Shown here: piece by piece, positions 45,099 through 53,161 of the stretch
Position numbering within the stretch: the stretch's first letter is position 1
How the letters are laid out: every line of letters starts with the position of its first letter
Origin: Novimethylophilus kurashikiensis
Lineage (GTDB): Bacteria; Pseudomonadota; Gammaproteobacteria; Burkholderiales; Methylophilaceae
Assembly (NCBI RefSeq): GCF_003112435.1
Contig: NZ_BDOQ01000002.1
Coordinates: forward strand, 450,654-514,653
Direction: 5' to 3'
DNA length: 64,000 nucleotides
The notes under the pieces: model-generated
Told to the model about the DNA's origin: nothing
Seen by the model: the letters and a program-made list of their open reading frames with translations, nothing else
Database searches by the model: none
Program-made: the position numbers and the translations under genes

Positions 45099-46106
45099 AT
45101 GGCAAAGAACAACCTCATTCCCATGGCTTGCTGCCTGGCACTGCTGGGCGGTTGTGCAACTAACAAACCCATGGACGGTAGCGATCTGCGCATCGAACCG
45201 ACCGTGGGGACAACATCGAATGCAGCCACATCGTCTTCCTTCTATCAACTCGGACGCTATTACCAGGGCCAAAACCGTTACGACCAGGCTATTACGGCTT
45301 ATCAAAAAGCCATTGCCGCTGACTCCAGCGACAGCGAGGCTTATAACGGGTTGGGCGTGATTTATTCACAGCAAGGCCGTTTCGAGGAGGCGGAACAAGC
45401 TTTCAGGAACGGCTTGGTCCAGACGCCGCGTTCCGCTCATATTTTGAGCAATCTGGGCTATGCCTATTACCTGCAAGGGCGTTACCAGGAAAGCATCGAC
45501 ACGCTGAAACAGGCGGTGGAGATCGATCCGGATAATCGCCGTGCTGCGGGTAATCTCAAGCTTGCCTACGAAAAAGCCGGCAAATCGGCTGAGGCCGCGA
45601 CGGTGGTCGTTCCCGCTGAAAAAGCCTCGCTCATGGCGCAACCTGAGCCTGCGCCTTCCGCGCCGGTACAGATGGTGTCCGGCAAGATTACTCGTGTGGA
45701 AACACGCAATGTAGAAGTCGTTCAAGTGGCCCCAGCAGTATTCGAGATTCGCGAACAGCGCCCGGCAGAACCATTGCCCCAGGCTAAATCACCTCAAGCG
45801 GCCAATGCCGGGGATATCCGCATCGAAATCTCCAACGGCAACGGCGTGGCCGGTATGGCAAAACGCGTAGGTCGGTATCTCAAGCAAGGCGGTTATACAT
45901 CCCAGCGGATCACCAACCAGAAACCGTTCAATAGTGAGACATCGGAAATACAGTATCGAAGCGGTTTCGAGGCCGATGCCCGGCTGCTGCAATCCAAGGT
46001 GCCTGGCCAGCCGGCGCTGATCCAGCGCGACGATTTACGCAGCGACATCAAGGTACGGCTGCTGATCGGGAAGGATTGGATCGATCGGCAGGATTATTTC
46101 AAGTGA
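45099..46106 (+). CDS. TadD-like TPR lipoprotein with a C-terminal LytR_C domain
   Basis: A 335-residue predicted lipoprotein (lipobox ALLGGC). Residues 45-165 hold about three TPR repeats (YYQGQNRYDQAITAYQKAIA; GLGVIYSQQGRFEEAEQAFR; YYLQGRYQESIDTLKQAVEI). After a Pro/Ala linker, residues 245-325 (IRIEISNGNGVAGMAKRVGR; YLKQGGYTSQRITNQKPF) match the LytR_C fold, a domain commonly found in cell-envelope proteins. Ordinary TadD is only the TPR half, so this is an extended form that may contact the wall. AAAGGAG precedes the ATG. Confidence 0.87.
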   Translation: MAKNNLIPMACCLALLGGCATNKPMDGSDLRIEPTVGTTSNAATSSSFYQLGRYYQGQNRYDQAITAYQKAIAADSSDSEAYNGLGVIYSQQGRFEEAEQAFRNGLVQTPRSAHILSNLGYAYYLQGRYQESIDTLKQAVEIDPDNRRAAGNLKLAYEKAGKSAEAATVVVPAEKASLMAQPEPAPSAPVQMVSGKITRVETRNVEVVQVAPAVFEIREQRPAEPLPQAKSPQAANAGDIRIEISNGNGVAGMAKRVGRYLKQGGYTSQRITNQKPFNSETSEIQYRSGFEADARLLQSKVPGQPALIQRDDLRSDIKVRLLIGKDWIDRQDYFK

Positions 46107-46161
46107 TTCATCAATACGTTTTATCGCAGCACTTTTTCGTCAACCTAAGGAGACAATCAAA

Positions 46162-46398
46162 ATGACCGACATCAAGCACATTATCGAACCGGAGCGGATG
46201 GGATTGTGGGTAGCTTCCACATTCATCCTTGCATTGCTGGCGCTAGCGGTTGCGCTGATCGGCATCCAGCGCAACAAGGAAGTGGCGTACATCAGTCAGG
46301 CAGAAGTGCTGATGCTGAACAAGAAGATCGAGGCCCTGAACAAGGGGCAGACGCCGCCCGCTGCGTCGACACAAGTCACCCCGGAAGAAAAAAAGTAA
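46162..46398 (+). CDS. Small single-pass membrane protein at the end of the Tad locus
   Basis: A 78-residue protein with one hydrophobic helix (LWVASTFILALLALAVALIG, about residues 14-33), a short helical segment (AEVLMLNKKIEALNKG) and a Thr/Pro/Glu-rich tail. It follows a TAAGGAG site. I do not recognise the family; position suggests an accessory Tad component. An intrinsic terminator follows five bases after its stop. Confidence 0.7.
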   Translation: MTDIKHIIEPERMGLWVASTFILALLALAVALIGIQRNKEVAYISQAEVLMLNKKIEALNKGQTPPAASTQVTPEEKK

Positions 46399-46402
46399 GA
46401 AC

Positions 46403-46437
46403 ATTCCCGGCCAGCAATGGCTGGGAAACTGTTTTTT
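46403..46437 (+). terminator. Intrinsic terminator of the Tad operon
   Basis: CCAGC-AATG-GCTGG extended by TTCCC/GGGAA on the flanks, followed by CTGTTTTTT on the plus strand. Confidence 0.8.
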
Positions 46438-46455
46438 GTGCGCGTGGAATTAAGG

Positions 46456-46531
46456 TGGCGTCCCCACGGGGATTCGAACCCCGGTACTCACCGTGAAAGG
46501 GTGATGTCCTAGGCCTCTAGACGATGGGGAC
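46456..46531 (-). tRNA. tRNA-Glu (UUC), copy 3 of the operon
   Basis: A 76-base tRNA including encoded CCA (46458-46456). It starts GTCCCCA and pairs with TGGGGAC; the anticodon loop CTTTCAC gives TTC. The T-arm is GGTTCGAATCC. It is the last gene of the tRNA operon and identical to the other two Glu copies. Confidence 0.97.
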
Positions 46532-46563
46532 CCGAAACGAGGCATCCTGCGATGCTCAAGAGT

Positions 46564-46640
46564 TGGCGGAGTGGACGGGACTCGAACCCGCGACCCCCGG
46601 CGTGACAGGCCGGTATTCTAACCAACTGAACTACCACTCC
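46564..46640 (-). tRNA. tRNA-Asp (GUC), copy 2 of the operon
   Basis: A 77-base tRNA with encoded CCA. It starts GGAGTGG and pairs with CCACTCC; the anticodon loop CTGTCAC gives GTC. Identical to the copy at 46862. Confidence 0.97.
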
Positions 46641-46750
46641 GCTGTGGTACGACTTTTTACATGCGCAGTTGGAACGCATGGGGCAACCGTGTTACCCATT
46701 GAAACCGGCTTTTCCTGCGAGGAATCGGAAGAAACTGCCAGAAGAATGAT

Positions 46751-46826
46751 TGGCGTCCCCACGGGGATTCGAACCCCGGTACTCACCGTGAAAGGGTGAT
46801 GTCCTAGGCCTCTAGACGATGGGGAC
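46751..46826 (-). tRNA. tRNA-Glu (UUC), copy 2 of the operon
   Basis: Same 76-base sequence as the Glu genes at 46456 and 47019, with encoded CCA at 46753-46751 and anticodon TTC. Confidence 0.97.
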
Positions 46827-46861
46827 CCTAGAACGAGGCATCCAGTGATGCACTCAGGAGT

Positions 46862-46938
46862 TGGCGGAGTGGACGGGACTCGAACCCGCGACCCCCGGCG
46901 TGACAGGCCGGTATTCTAACCAACTGAACTACCACTCC
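46862..46938 (-). tRNA. tRNA-Asp (GUC), copy 1 of the operon
   Basis: A 77-base gene identical to the Asp tRNA at 46564, with encoded CCA and anticodon GTC. Confidence 0.97.
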
Positions 46939-46990
46939 GCAGCTACTACAACTAATTCGGTACAAACATGGCGTGTTGTACCTAAATTTA

Positions 46991-47012
46991 AGGGTTGCAT
47001 TTCTGCAACCCT
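46991..47012. other. Hairpin between tRNA-Glu copy 1 and tRNA-Asp copy 1
   Basis: AGGGTTGCA-TTTC-TGCAACCCT is a perfect nine-base-pair stem with a four-base loop. It has no U-tract, so RNA processing or partial attenuation within the operon is more likely than a strong terminator. Confidence 0.6.
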
Positions 47013-47018
47013 AGAATT

Positions 47019-47094
47019 TGGCGTCCCCACGGGGATTCGAACCCCGGTACTCACCGTGAAAGGGTGATGTCCTAGGCCTCTAGACGATGGGGAC
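47019..47094 (-). tRNA. tRNA-Glu (UUC), copy 1 of the operon
   Basis: A 76-base gene with encoded CCA and anticodon TTC, identical to the two downstream Glu genes. It lies 18 bases after tRNA-Ala. Confidence 0.97.
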
Positions 47095-47112
47095 CAAGAA
47101 CCATTTTTTCGT

Positions 47113-47188
<76 letters not shown>

Positions 47189-47203
47189 GTCGAAAGAGCC
47201 GCC

Positions 47204-47232
47204 ATATTAGAGATGCTTTCCTACCTTGTCAA
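47204..47232 (-). promoter_or_regulatory. Strong sigma-70 promoter of the tRNA operon
   Basis: On the minus strand TTGACA (47232-47227), a 17-base spacer and TAATAT (47209-47204) lie 15 bases before tRNA-Ala. The region after -10 is GC-rich (GGCGGC), as in stringently controlled stable-RNA promoters. Confidence 0.9.
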
Positions 47233-47257
47233 CGACTTTCTGTATGAAACTCCGCTT

Positions 47258-47815
47258 TCATGGCTGACGGCGGGCCTGCAGGGCCCTTCTGTGATAGCGG
47301 AAAATCGTGCGTGTCAGCCACTCTTCAGAAACCTCGTCCAATGCGCTAAATATCACGGTGACAACATTTTTTTCGTTGCCTGTTTCAACGGTTTTGACCT
47401 CCGCTGACAAGAGCAGCGGCTGGGGCAGGCGAGCACTGAGGTATATGCTCAACAAAATGCGCTGCCCAGGTTGCGGCAGCGTCGCGGAAGACTCCATCCA
47501 TCTTGCGGCATGGGGATAAAGCGTCACCGGCTTTTCCGCAGGCATTAAGGATGAGCCTTGCACGCCACCGGCAAGCATCACAAGCACGAGGTCTAGCTTG
47601 GATTCGACTCGTTCCAATGCCTTCTGTAGAACATCCTGCTTGTCGCCCTCATGCTCCGCAGACTGTACTTCCAGCGACGCCAGCGCACGTAGCAATGCAG
47701 CGTTAGTATTACTGCGCATCTCGGCTTGCGCCTGGCTCACGACATCTTCCGCCACCCACCCCAGTGGCAAGGTGGCTTCGAAGGAAATACCGTCAGTCAT
47801 GGATTGTTCAGCCAT
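47258..47815 (-). CDS. PilZ-domain-like protein
   Basis: A 185-residue cytoplasmic protein. The first 90 residues are helical (EMRSNTNAALLRALASLEVQ). The second half is a beta-rich module (RILLSIYLSARLPQPLLLSA; VVTVIFSALDEVSEEWLTRT) ending in a basic helix FRYHRRALQARR, which recalls PilZ domains. I do not see a clear RxxxR/DxSxxG c-di-GMP-binding signature, so it may be a non-binding type. ATG at 47815 has AAAGG upstream. It starts 11 bases after the FGGY kinase stop, so queF, the kinase and this gene form an operon. Confidence 0.6.
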   Translation of the reverse strand: MAEQSMTDGISFEATLPLGWVAEDVVSQAQAEMRSNTNAALLRALASLEVQSAEHEGDKQDVLQKALERVESKLDLVLVMLAGGVQGSSLMPAEKPVTLYPHAARWMESSATLPQPGQRILLSIYLSARLPQPLLLSAEVKTVETGNEKNVVTVIFSALDEVSEEWLTRTIFRYHRRALQARRQP

Positions 47816-47826
47816 TGTCTAACCTT

Positions 47827-49098
47827 TCAATGATCGGCCGAGTATAGCAACCGCGTCCCACGCGCCGCTAGCAGCGCCGCACCCATTGCGGCTTCCGCAT
47901 GAGGAGCGGGACGGATGGAGCGGCCGAGGATACGCTCGCGGATGATCTGCCAGGCAAGATTGGCCGCACCGCCGCCCGCCGTAAGAACTTCACTGACCGG
48001 AGTAGCCCCTAAGGACTCCAGCAATGCATAACCTTGCGCTTCAACGTGCGCCAGGCTTTCCAGCAGCCCATGGAGGTATTCGACATCGTCCGCAGGGCGA
48101 GGCTCGAGAACGGGCTGTTTCTGCGGATCGCTAATTGGAAACCGCTCGCCGATGCCGGGAAGCGGGTAGTACTCCAAAGGGCTGGGCCGGGATGGATCGA
48201 TAGCGGCGCTGAGTTGATTTAACCGCTCCCGTCCGAAGATACGCTCCAGGACTAACCCGCCGCAATTGGAAGCACCGCCTGCCAGCCACAAATCGCCGCA
48301 GCGATGGCTGTAGATTCCGTATTGCGCCGATTCGACTCGATTTTTACTCAGCAACTTAAGCACCAATGTCGACCCGAGCGAAGTGACGGCCTGGCCTGGC
48401 AGATGTGCGCCGCTGGCAAAAAAGGCTGCAATGCTGTCGGTGGTTCCTGCCCGGATTGTACATTGAGCGGAAAAACCCAGATCCTCCACCCAATTAGACC
48501 GTATGACTCCCATCTCTGCTCCCGGGGTCAATACATAAGGCAACAGCCGGGCGATCGGCATTTCTGTTAACCATGCAGGATATTCCAGCCGCTCGACGTC
48601 GTACCCTAGCTTGAGCGCATTGTGATAATCGCTGAGCCCAAACCGGCCATGTAGCTGAAAAGCCAGCCAGTCGGCCTGGTGCATAAAAAAGTGCGCATCT
48701 TGATGACGTTCAGCCAGCCAGAGCAATTTAGTCAGGCTGGAACTCGGGCTTGCAGCGAGATGCTGTGGAGGCACTTTTGGCGGCAACGCCACCTGCCGCG
48801 TTTCGTTATAAAGCACGGCAGGGGACAGCGGAGTACCTTGTGCGCCGCACATCAGAGAGGTGGACGACGTACCGCAAAATGCGATGCTTTGCGTGACTTG
48901 CCGCAACGGCAGAGGAATGGAAGAAAGGAGCCCGCGTAGCGCGATGCGCCATTCCGGCCAGTTGTTTTCAGTAAAACGATGCTGCGCCTGGAAGATCGGC
49001 TGAAGCGCCGCATTCAGCGCAATCAGCCGGGCACCGCTGGTGCCGAAATCCAGGCCGAGAAAGACGGCGTCAGCCGCGAGTATTGGATTGGGTTTCAA
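47827..49098 (-). CDS. FGGY-family sugar kinase, D-ribulose-kinase-like
   Basis: A 423-residue ASKHA kinase: N-terminal phosphate loop [16 protein letters not shown], catalytic-base region [20 protein letters not shown], and ATP-site [20 protein letters not shown]. It is shorter than glycerol or xylulose kinases (about 490-500) and resembles the compact plant/cyanobacterial enzymes described as D-ribulose kinases; that assignment is by resemblance. Its ATG overlaps the end of queF by 29 bases, implying translational coupling. Confidence 0.82.
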   Translation of the reverse strand: MKPNPILAADAVFLGLDFGTSGARLIALNAALQPIFQAQHRFTENNWPEWRIALRGLLSSIPLPLRQVTQSIAFCGTSSTSLMCGAQGTPLSPAVLYNETRQVALPPKVPPQHLAASPSSSLTKLLWLAERHQDAHFFMHQADWLAFQLHGRFGLSDYHNALKLGYDVERLEYPAWLTEMPIARLLPYVLTPGAEMGVIRSNWVEDLGFSAQCTIRAGTTDSIAAFFASGAHLPGQAVTSLGSTLVLKLLSKNRVESAQYGIYSHRCGDLWLAGGASNCGGLVLERIFGRERLNQLSAAIDPSRPSPLEYYPLPGIGERFPISDPQKQPVLEPRPADDVEYLHGLLESLAHVEAQGYALLESLGATPVSEVLTAGGGAANLAWQIIRERILGRSIRPAPHAEAAMGAALLAARGTRLLYSADH

Positions 49099-49489
49099 AC
49101 TGCGTGAGGTCGACGCGCGGCAAAGGCTGCCAACCGGACTGGCGATGCTCGGCCACGACGTTAGTGAAGATACCGCCGCGCACGAAGAACTTGGCCGTCA
49201 GGCGCATGAAGCGAGGCTGCGTCGCTGCTACCAGATCGTCGAGGATGCGGTTGGTCACGGCTTCGTGGAACGCACCTTCTTCACGGAACGACCAGATATA
49301 AAGCTTGAGGCTCTTAAGCTCGACGCATTTTTGATCCGGGATGTAATCCAGGATCAAGGTAGCGAAATCCGGCTGGCCGGTTTTCGGGCACAAACAGGTG
49401 AACTCAGGGATTTCCATATGGATGTGGAAATCGCGTTCCGGCTGCGGGTTGTCGAAAGTTTCGAGCGACTTGCTGGGTAGGGTAGACAT
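49070..49489 (-). CDS. queF: NADPH-dependent 7-cyano-7-deazaguanine reductase QueF
   Basis: QueF reduces the nitrile preQ0 to preQ1 in queuosine synthesis. The 139-residue protein is the short, single-module type. The nucleophilic Cys is in [16 protein letters not shown], followed by [20 protein letters not shown] and the acid/base-site segment [17 protein letters not shown]. The ATG at 49489 begins [15 protein letters not shown], the usual QueF start; the longer frame adds a poor upstream extension. I looked for a preQ1 riboswitch in the leader and did not see one. Confidence 0.95.
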   Translation of the reverse strand: MSTLPSKSLETFDNPQPERDFHIHMEIPEFTCLCPKTGQPDFATLILDYIPDQKCVELKSLKLYIWSFREEGAFHEAVTNRILDDLVAATQPRFMRLTAKFFVRGGIFTNVVAEHRQSGWQPLPRVDLTQFETQSNTRG

Positions 49490-49636
49490 GAGGCGAATTA
49501 AAGAATGCAGAAGAAGAATCAATATTTTATCACTGCAACGATACTTAATAAGGCCGACGTCACTACGGATATCATTTTTCAATGATTTAAATTGTCAGTA
49601 TAGAATGGCGCTCTCGGGTCAAAAGGTATAAACAGA

Positions 49637-51253
49637 ATGTCGATTTCAACGCGCCTTCAAGTCCTCATTTCTTCTTCCGTGTTATGCCTAGTGCTGGTTG
49701 GAGGGTACGCTCTGTACCAACTCAAGGCGGTAGGCGATAACGGCGAATACCTATCCGAAAATACTTTACCGAGCTACCAGAACATCTACGGCACGATGAT
49801 CAATCTTCAGGATGCCCGCGCGCTGACGTTCAAACACCTGCTGTTCGACGATCCCGCCGTGATGCAAGAAGTCGAGCACAAGATCCAATCCGACAAGCAG
49901 GAATTGCTGCAAAAGCTCGACGTCTACGGCAAAAAGATGGCCAGCGAAGGGCCCGAGAGGGAACTATGGGCGACAATGGATCGAGACATCAAGACGTATT
50001 TGGGTGTCATCGATAACGTACTGGCGATTTCACGTGCCGGCCGCAAGGCGGAGGCTCGAGATGAGATGGTTAAGAACCTGCCCTTGCTTGCAAAAGCCAG
50101 CAAGGAAGTTGAAGCAGTCATCGAATACAACCATAAGATTTCGGATCAGTTCAACCTCGAATCGAAACACAATTTCACGCGTGCGCTCTGGCTGGTTCCA
50201 ACGCTTATCCTGATCGCAAGCTTGCTTGGTATCGTTCTGGGATGGCGTATCTATAAGAGCATCATCGGTCCGCTCAACGACCTCAAGCGTACTGTCGGCA
50301 GCATCGAGCGCGATCTCGATCTCACACGCCAAGCACCTGTCATCATTCAGGACGAAGTAGGCGAGACCGTAACGGCGTTCAATAAATTAACGTCCAAATT
50401 GCGCGATACCCTCGCTCAAATCTTGCAAAACGCAGACAGTGTGACCTCATCGGCAGGAGGCCTTGCGACTTCGGCCAACCAGCTGTCGCAAAGCGCCATC
50501 AGCCAAAGCGAGTCGACCTCAAGCATGGCGGCTACGGTAGAGCAAATGACCGTTGGCGTCGGCCATATCGCCGACCGTACGCGAGAAGCCAATCAACTGG
50601 CGGAAAAATCCGGCATGCTGGCGCGCAACGGCGAACAAGTGATTAGCGAAACGGTCGCGGACATCCATAAGATCGCCGAAACCATGAAATCGGCTTCCGA
50701 CGAGATTCACCAACTCGAAACCAACAGCGAGCAGATCAGCGCCGTGATTCAGGTCATCCGCGAAGTGGCCGAGCAAACCAATCTGCTGGCACTCAACGCA
50801 GCGATCGAAGCGGCACGCGCCGGCGAACAGGGGCGTGGTTTTGCAGTCGTGGCCGATGAAGTACGCAAGCTGGCAGAACGCACCGCGCAGTCCACCGAGG
50901 AAATTTCGAAGAGTATTGCGGCGATGCAAGCTAGCGCCCAGCGCGCAGTAAGTGGCACCCAAGCGGTTGCGCTACACGTCAACAGCGGGGTTGAACGCGC
51001 CAACGAGGCCAATCATGCCATGCACGAAATCGGCGAAAGCGCGCAGCAAACGGTACAGATGGTGTCCGACATTGCGCTGGCGATGCAGGAACAGAGCACG
51101 GCCAGCACGAGCATCGCCCAGCAGGTCGAGCGCATTGCCCAGATGACGGAAGAAAACAGCGCCGCCTCCCAGGCGACTGCCGATACGGCGAATCAGCTCG
51201 ATGAGTTAGCTGCAACCATGCAACGCATCATTGCCCAGTTCAGGATTCGCTAA
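49637..51253 (+). CDS. Methyl-accepting chemotaxis protein with 4-helix-bundle sensor
   Basis: A 538-residue chemoreceptor. TM1 ([20 protein letters not shown]), a periplasmic helical sensor with [22 protein letters not shown]2 ([20 protein letters not shown]), HAMP, and a signalling hairpin with [20 protein letters not shown]. The sensor shares the 4HB_MCP layout with the receptor at 2981 but differs in sequence. No C-terminal CheR pentapeptide is seen (ends AQFRIR). The gene is divergent from queF and ends at a strong terminator. Confidence 0.95.
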   Translation: MSISTRLQVLISSSVLCLVLVGGYALYQLKAVGDNGEYLSENTLPSYQNIYGTMINLQDARALTFKHLLFDDPAVMQEVEHKIQSDKQELLQKLDVYGKKMASEGPERELWATMDRDIKTYLGVIDNVLAISRAGRKAEARDEMVKNLPLLAKASKEVEAVIEYNHKISDQFNLESKHNFTRALWLVPTLILIASLLGIVLGWRIYKSIIGPLNDLKRTVGSIERDLDLTRQAPVIIQDEVGETVTAFNKLTSKLRDTLAQILQNADSVTSSAGGLATSANQLSQSAISQSESTSSMAATVEQMTVGVGHIADRTREANQLAEKSGMLARNGEQVISETVADIHKIAETMKSASDEIHQLETNSEQISAVIQVIREVAEQTNLLALNAAIEAARAGEQGRGFAVVADEVRKLAERTAQSTEEISKSIAAMQASAQRAVSGTQAVALHVNSGVERANEANHAMHEIGESAQQTVQMVSDIALAMQEQSTASTSIAQQVERIAQMTEENSAASQATADTANQLDELAATMQRIIAQFRIR

Positions 51254-51263
51254 CACCAGCCAG

Positions 51264-51291
51264 AAAAAAAGCCCGCTTCGGCGGGCTTTTT
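51264..51291. terminator. Bidirectional intrinsic terminator
   Basis: AAAAAAGCCCGC-TTCG-GCGGGCTTTTT with an ultrastable TTCG loop; it serves the chemoreceptor and the convergent nnrS, whose last codons overlap the T-tract end at 51293. Confidence 0.93.
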
Positions 51292-51292
51292 G

Positions 51293-52513
51293 TTATCCGG
51301 GCTTGCCGTCGCTACGCGGCAACCAGTACATCATGGCAAATCGCCTTGCCCAAAGCCCGAAACAAGCCAGCCACAAGCCCGCCGCGCACAGGAAGAGATG
51401 GCTGCGTGCAAGAAAACCCACGCCAGGCAGTTCTGCAGCCACGCGCAGTAGCACGACCAGCTGAAACACCAGGAAAATCCCCCATACTAGGCGATCCGCT
51501 ACAAGCGGCCGTCCCGAGTGCCCCAAGGTGACACGCGTCACCATCGCCAGGGTCATCGAAGCGTAATAGCCCAAAGCCAGCGCGTGAAGCGGCGCTTTCC
51601 CAAGAATGCTATAGCCCAGCATCGATGCCAGGCTCTGCACTCCGAACAACGCAAAGGCCACGCCCAACCAGGCGAAACCGATGTGCAGCATGCCGAGGAG
51701 CGGCACCTTCAGGCTATCGACCAGCCGCCAGGATACTGTGAGGTAGATTACCGTTACCGCCATGGGAAAATCAACCAGCCAAAGCCAGGACGTGACGCCC
51801 TTCAACTCCATCACTGCATGCAGCAACGCGCCCAGCACGACCAGCCCAAGCGCCCAGTAAGGACGGACGATTCGATAATTCGGAATGACGTTTCCGCTAA
51901 AAAACGGAATCATGCGATGGCTCACCGAAAAGAATACGGGCAGCAGCAATAGCCATACACCGCCTGTTTTAGCCAATGCGACAAGGGCAGGGCGGTCGCC
52001 CAGTTCGCCGACAAACCAGGCCAATGTCAGCAACCAGCCGACTCCCAGGACCACACTAGTAATGCTGGCATGGCGCTTGTCGGGATGCTGGGCTCGAAAA
52101 TACACACGCAGCAAGGCATACAACCCGACGATCCAGCCGCCAAGGAACAGCAAAGCAGCCAAGGCCAGCAAGGGTTTAAACGCCAGGCCGGCATAAAACA
52201 GCACGATACCCGAGGCCATCGATACGAAAGCCCGGATATACAGCTTCGGCTCGACTTCCTCGCCGTTCATCCAACGCGGATAGACCGTCATGAGAAAGCC
52301 GAACATGAAAAACGGAAAGAACCCGAACAGCATCAGGAACGCATGCGCATCGGGTGGAGCTACCGACCACGAGATTGGCGGATACCATCCGCCGTAACGA
52401 CCGCCGAGATCGATCAGCCACCATAGCATGATCAGCACCGACTGCATGACGCCGCCGAAGAAGAACATCCGGTGTGGCGTGGCAGTAAAGGTTTTTAGAA
52501 GATTCATATTCAA
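51293..52513 (-). CDS. nnrS: NnrS-family membrane protein
   Basis: A 406-residue protein with about twelve hydrophobic segments. The family start is present (ATPHRMFFFGGVMQSVLIML; PPDAHAFLMLFGFFPFFMFG), and histidines such as FSVSHRMIPFFSGNVIP and GSGGR-like GHSGRPL match NnrS, a haem/copper membrane protein tied to nitric oxide metabolism and stress in denitrifiers. No NO reductase or nitrite reductase gene lies in the window. I did not find a clear FNR/NnrR box in the upstream 150 bases. Confidence 0.92.
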   Translation of the reverse strand: MNMNLLKTFTATPHRMFFFGGVMQSVLIMLWWLIDLGGRYGGWYPPISWSVAPPDAHAFLMLFGFFPFFMFGFLMTVYPRWMNGEEVEPKLYIRAFVSMASGIVLFYAGLAFKPLLALAALLFLGGWIVGLYALLRVYFRAQHPDKRHASITSVVLGVGWLLTLAWFVGELGDRPALVALAKTGGVWLLLLPVFFSVSHRMIPFFSGNVIPNYRIVRPYWALGLVVLGALLHAVMELKGVTSWLWLVDFPMAVTVIYLTVSWRLVDSLKVPLLGMLHIGFAWLGVAFALFGVQSLASMLGYSILGKAPLHALALGYYASMTLAMVTRVTLGHSGRPLVADRLVWGIFLVFQLVVLLRVAAELPGVGFLARSHLFLCAAGLWLACFGLWARRFAMMYWLPRSDGKPG

Positions 52514-52595
52514 TGAATGTTTATAAAAATTGTAGATTACTCTAAATTCAGGACATATTCATCCCATATATGAATCAGCAAATCCATCAATGAGC

Positions 52596-52625
52596 AAAAA
52601 AAGAGCCGCATTTTCGCTGCGGCTC
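52596..52625 (-). terminator. Intrinsic terminator of the copper-storage gene
   Basis: On the minus strand GAGCCGCA, loop GCGAAAA, TGCGGCTC, then a run of seven T. It lies 38 bases after the stop of the copper-protein gene. Confidence 0.87.
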
Positions 52626-52662
52626 CATACAATTAAAGTCTATACGATGAAAACCAACCAAG

Positions 52663-53046
52663 TCACATGACGAGGTTGTAAGAACGACCGTTCATCAATG
52701 AGGCCGGCTTGAACGGCATGGTCCCCATCCTGAGGCATTCCTCCATGCAATGACGGCAGGCATCGGCGCAATCGCGGCAGTATTCGGTATCGAATTTCAT
52801 GCATTCCTGCATGCAAGATTCGGCGACTTCCGCACAATCCTGGCACACCAGATCGACGAAATCGCTGTCCCGCGACATATAGTTGGAGGTTATGCGGCAT
52901 AGATCAGCGCAATCCATGCATAGCGTGTTGCAATGGGTCATCTGGGGGTGATTGGGATCGCTTCGAGAAGCAGAAACACAGCGTTCGCAAGCTTCCGCAC
53001 AAAAAATGCATGCCTCTATACAGGCCGCGTATTGTTCATGAGCCAT
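52663..53046 (-). CDS. csp3: Cytosolic copper storage protein, Csp3-like four-helix bundle
   Basis: A 127-residue protein with 18 cysteines spaced along four helices (for example ACIEACIFCAEACERC, CNTLCMDCADLC, CQDCAEVAESCMQEC, CRDCADACRHCMEEC). This is the DUF326/four-helix-bundle copper-binding family; Csp3 proteins hold many Cu(I) ions inside the bundle. No signal peptide is present, so it should be cytosolic (Csp3 rather than Csp1). The ATG at 53046 has AAGGAG seven bases upstream; the longer frame runs into smc and is not real. No copper-export genes flank it. Confidence 0.9.
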   Translation of the reverse strand: MAHEQYAACIEACIFCAEACERCVSASRSDPNHPQMTHCNTLCMDCADLCRITSNYMSRDSDFVDLVCQDCAEVAESCMQECMKFDTEYCRDCADACRHCMEECLRMGTMPFKPASLMNGRSYNLVM

Positions 53047-53109
53047 GACACATCTCCTTAAGTCATCCACGAACGGTTTATTCTTCCAAAAGGCCTCCGG
53101 GAATAACGT

Positions 53110-53139
53110 TTGATCCCGCACATAGGGTTTCGTTAAAAT
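53110..53139 (+). promoter_or_regulatory. Likely sigma-70 promoter of smc
   Basis: TTGATC (53110-53115), an 18-base spacer and TAAAAT (53134-53139). The upstream in-frame ATG at 53138 would fall inside the -10 element, which supports the smc start at 53162. Confidence 0.5.
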
Positions 53140-53161
53140 GCGGCATCCTTGCCCACGTGGA

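Noticed and set aside
49490..49636. preQ1 riboswitch in front of queF
   Set aside because: No hairpin plus A-rich tail arrangement overlapping the ribosome-binding site could be found.
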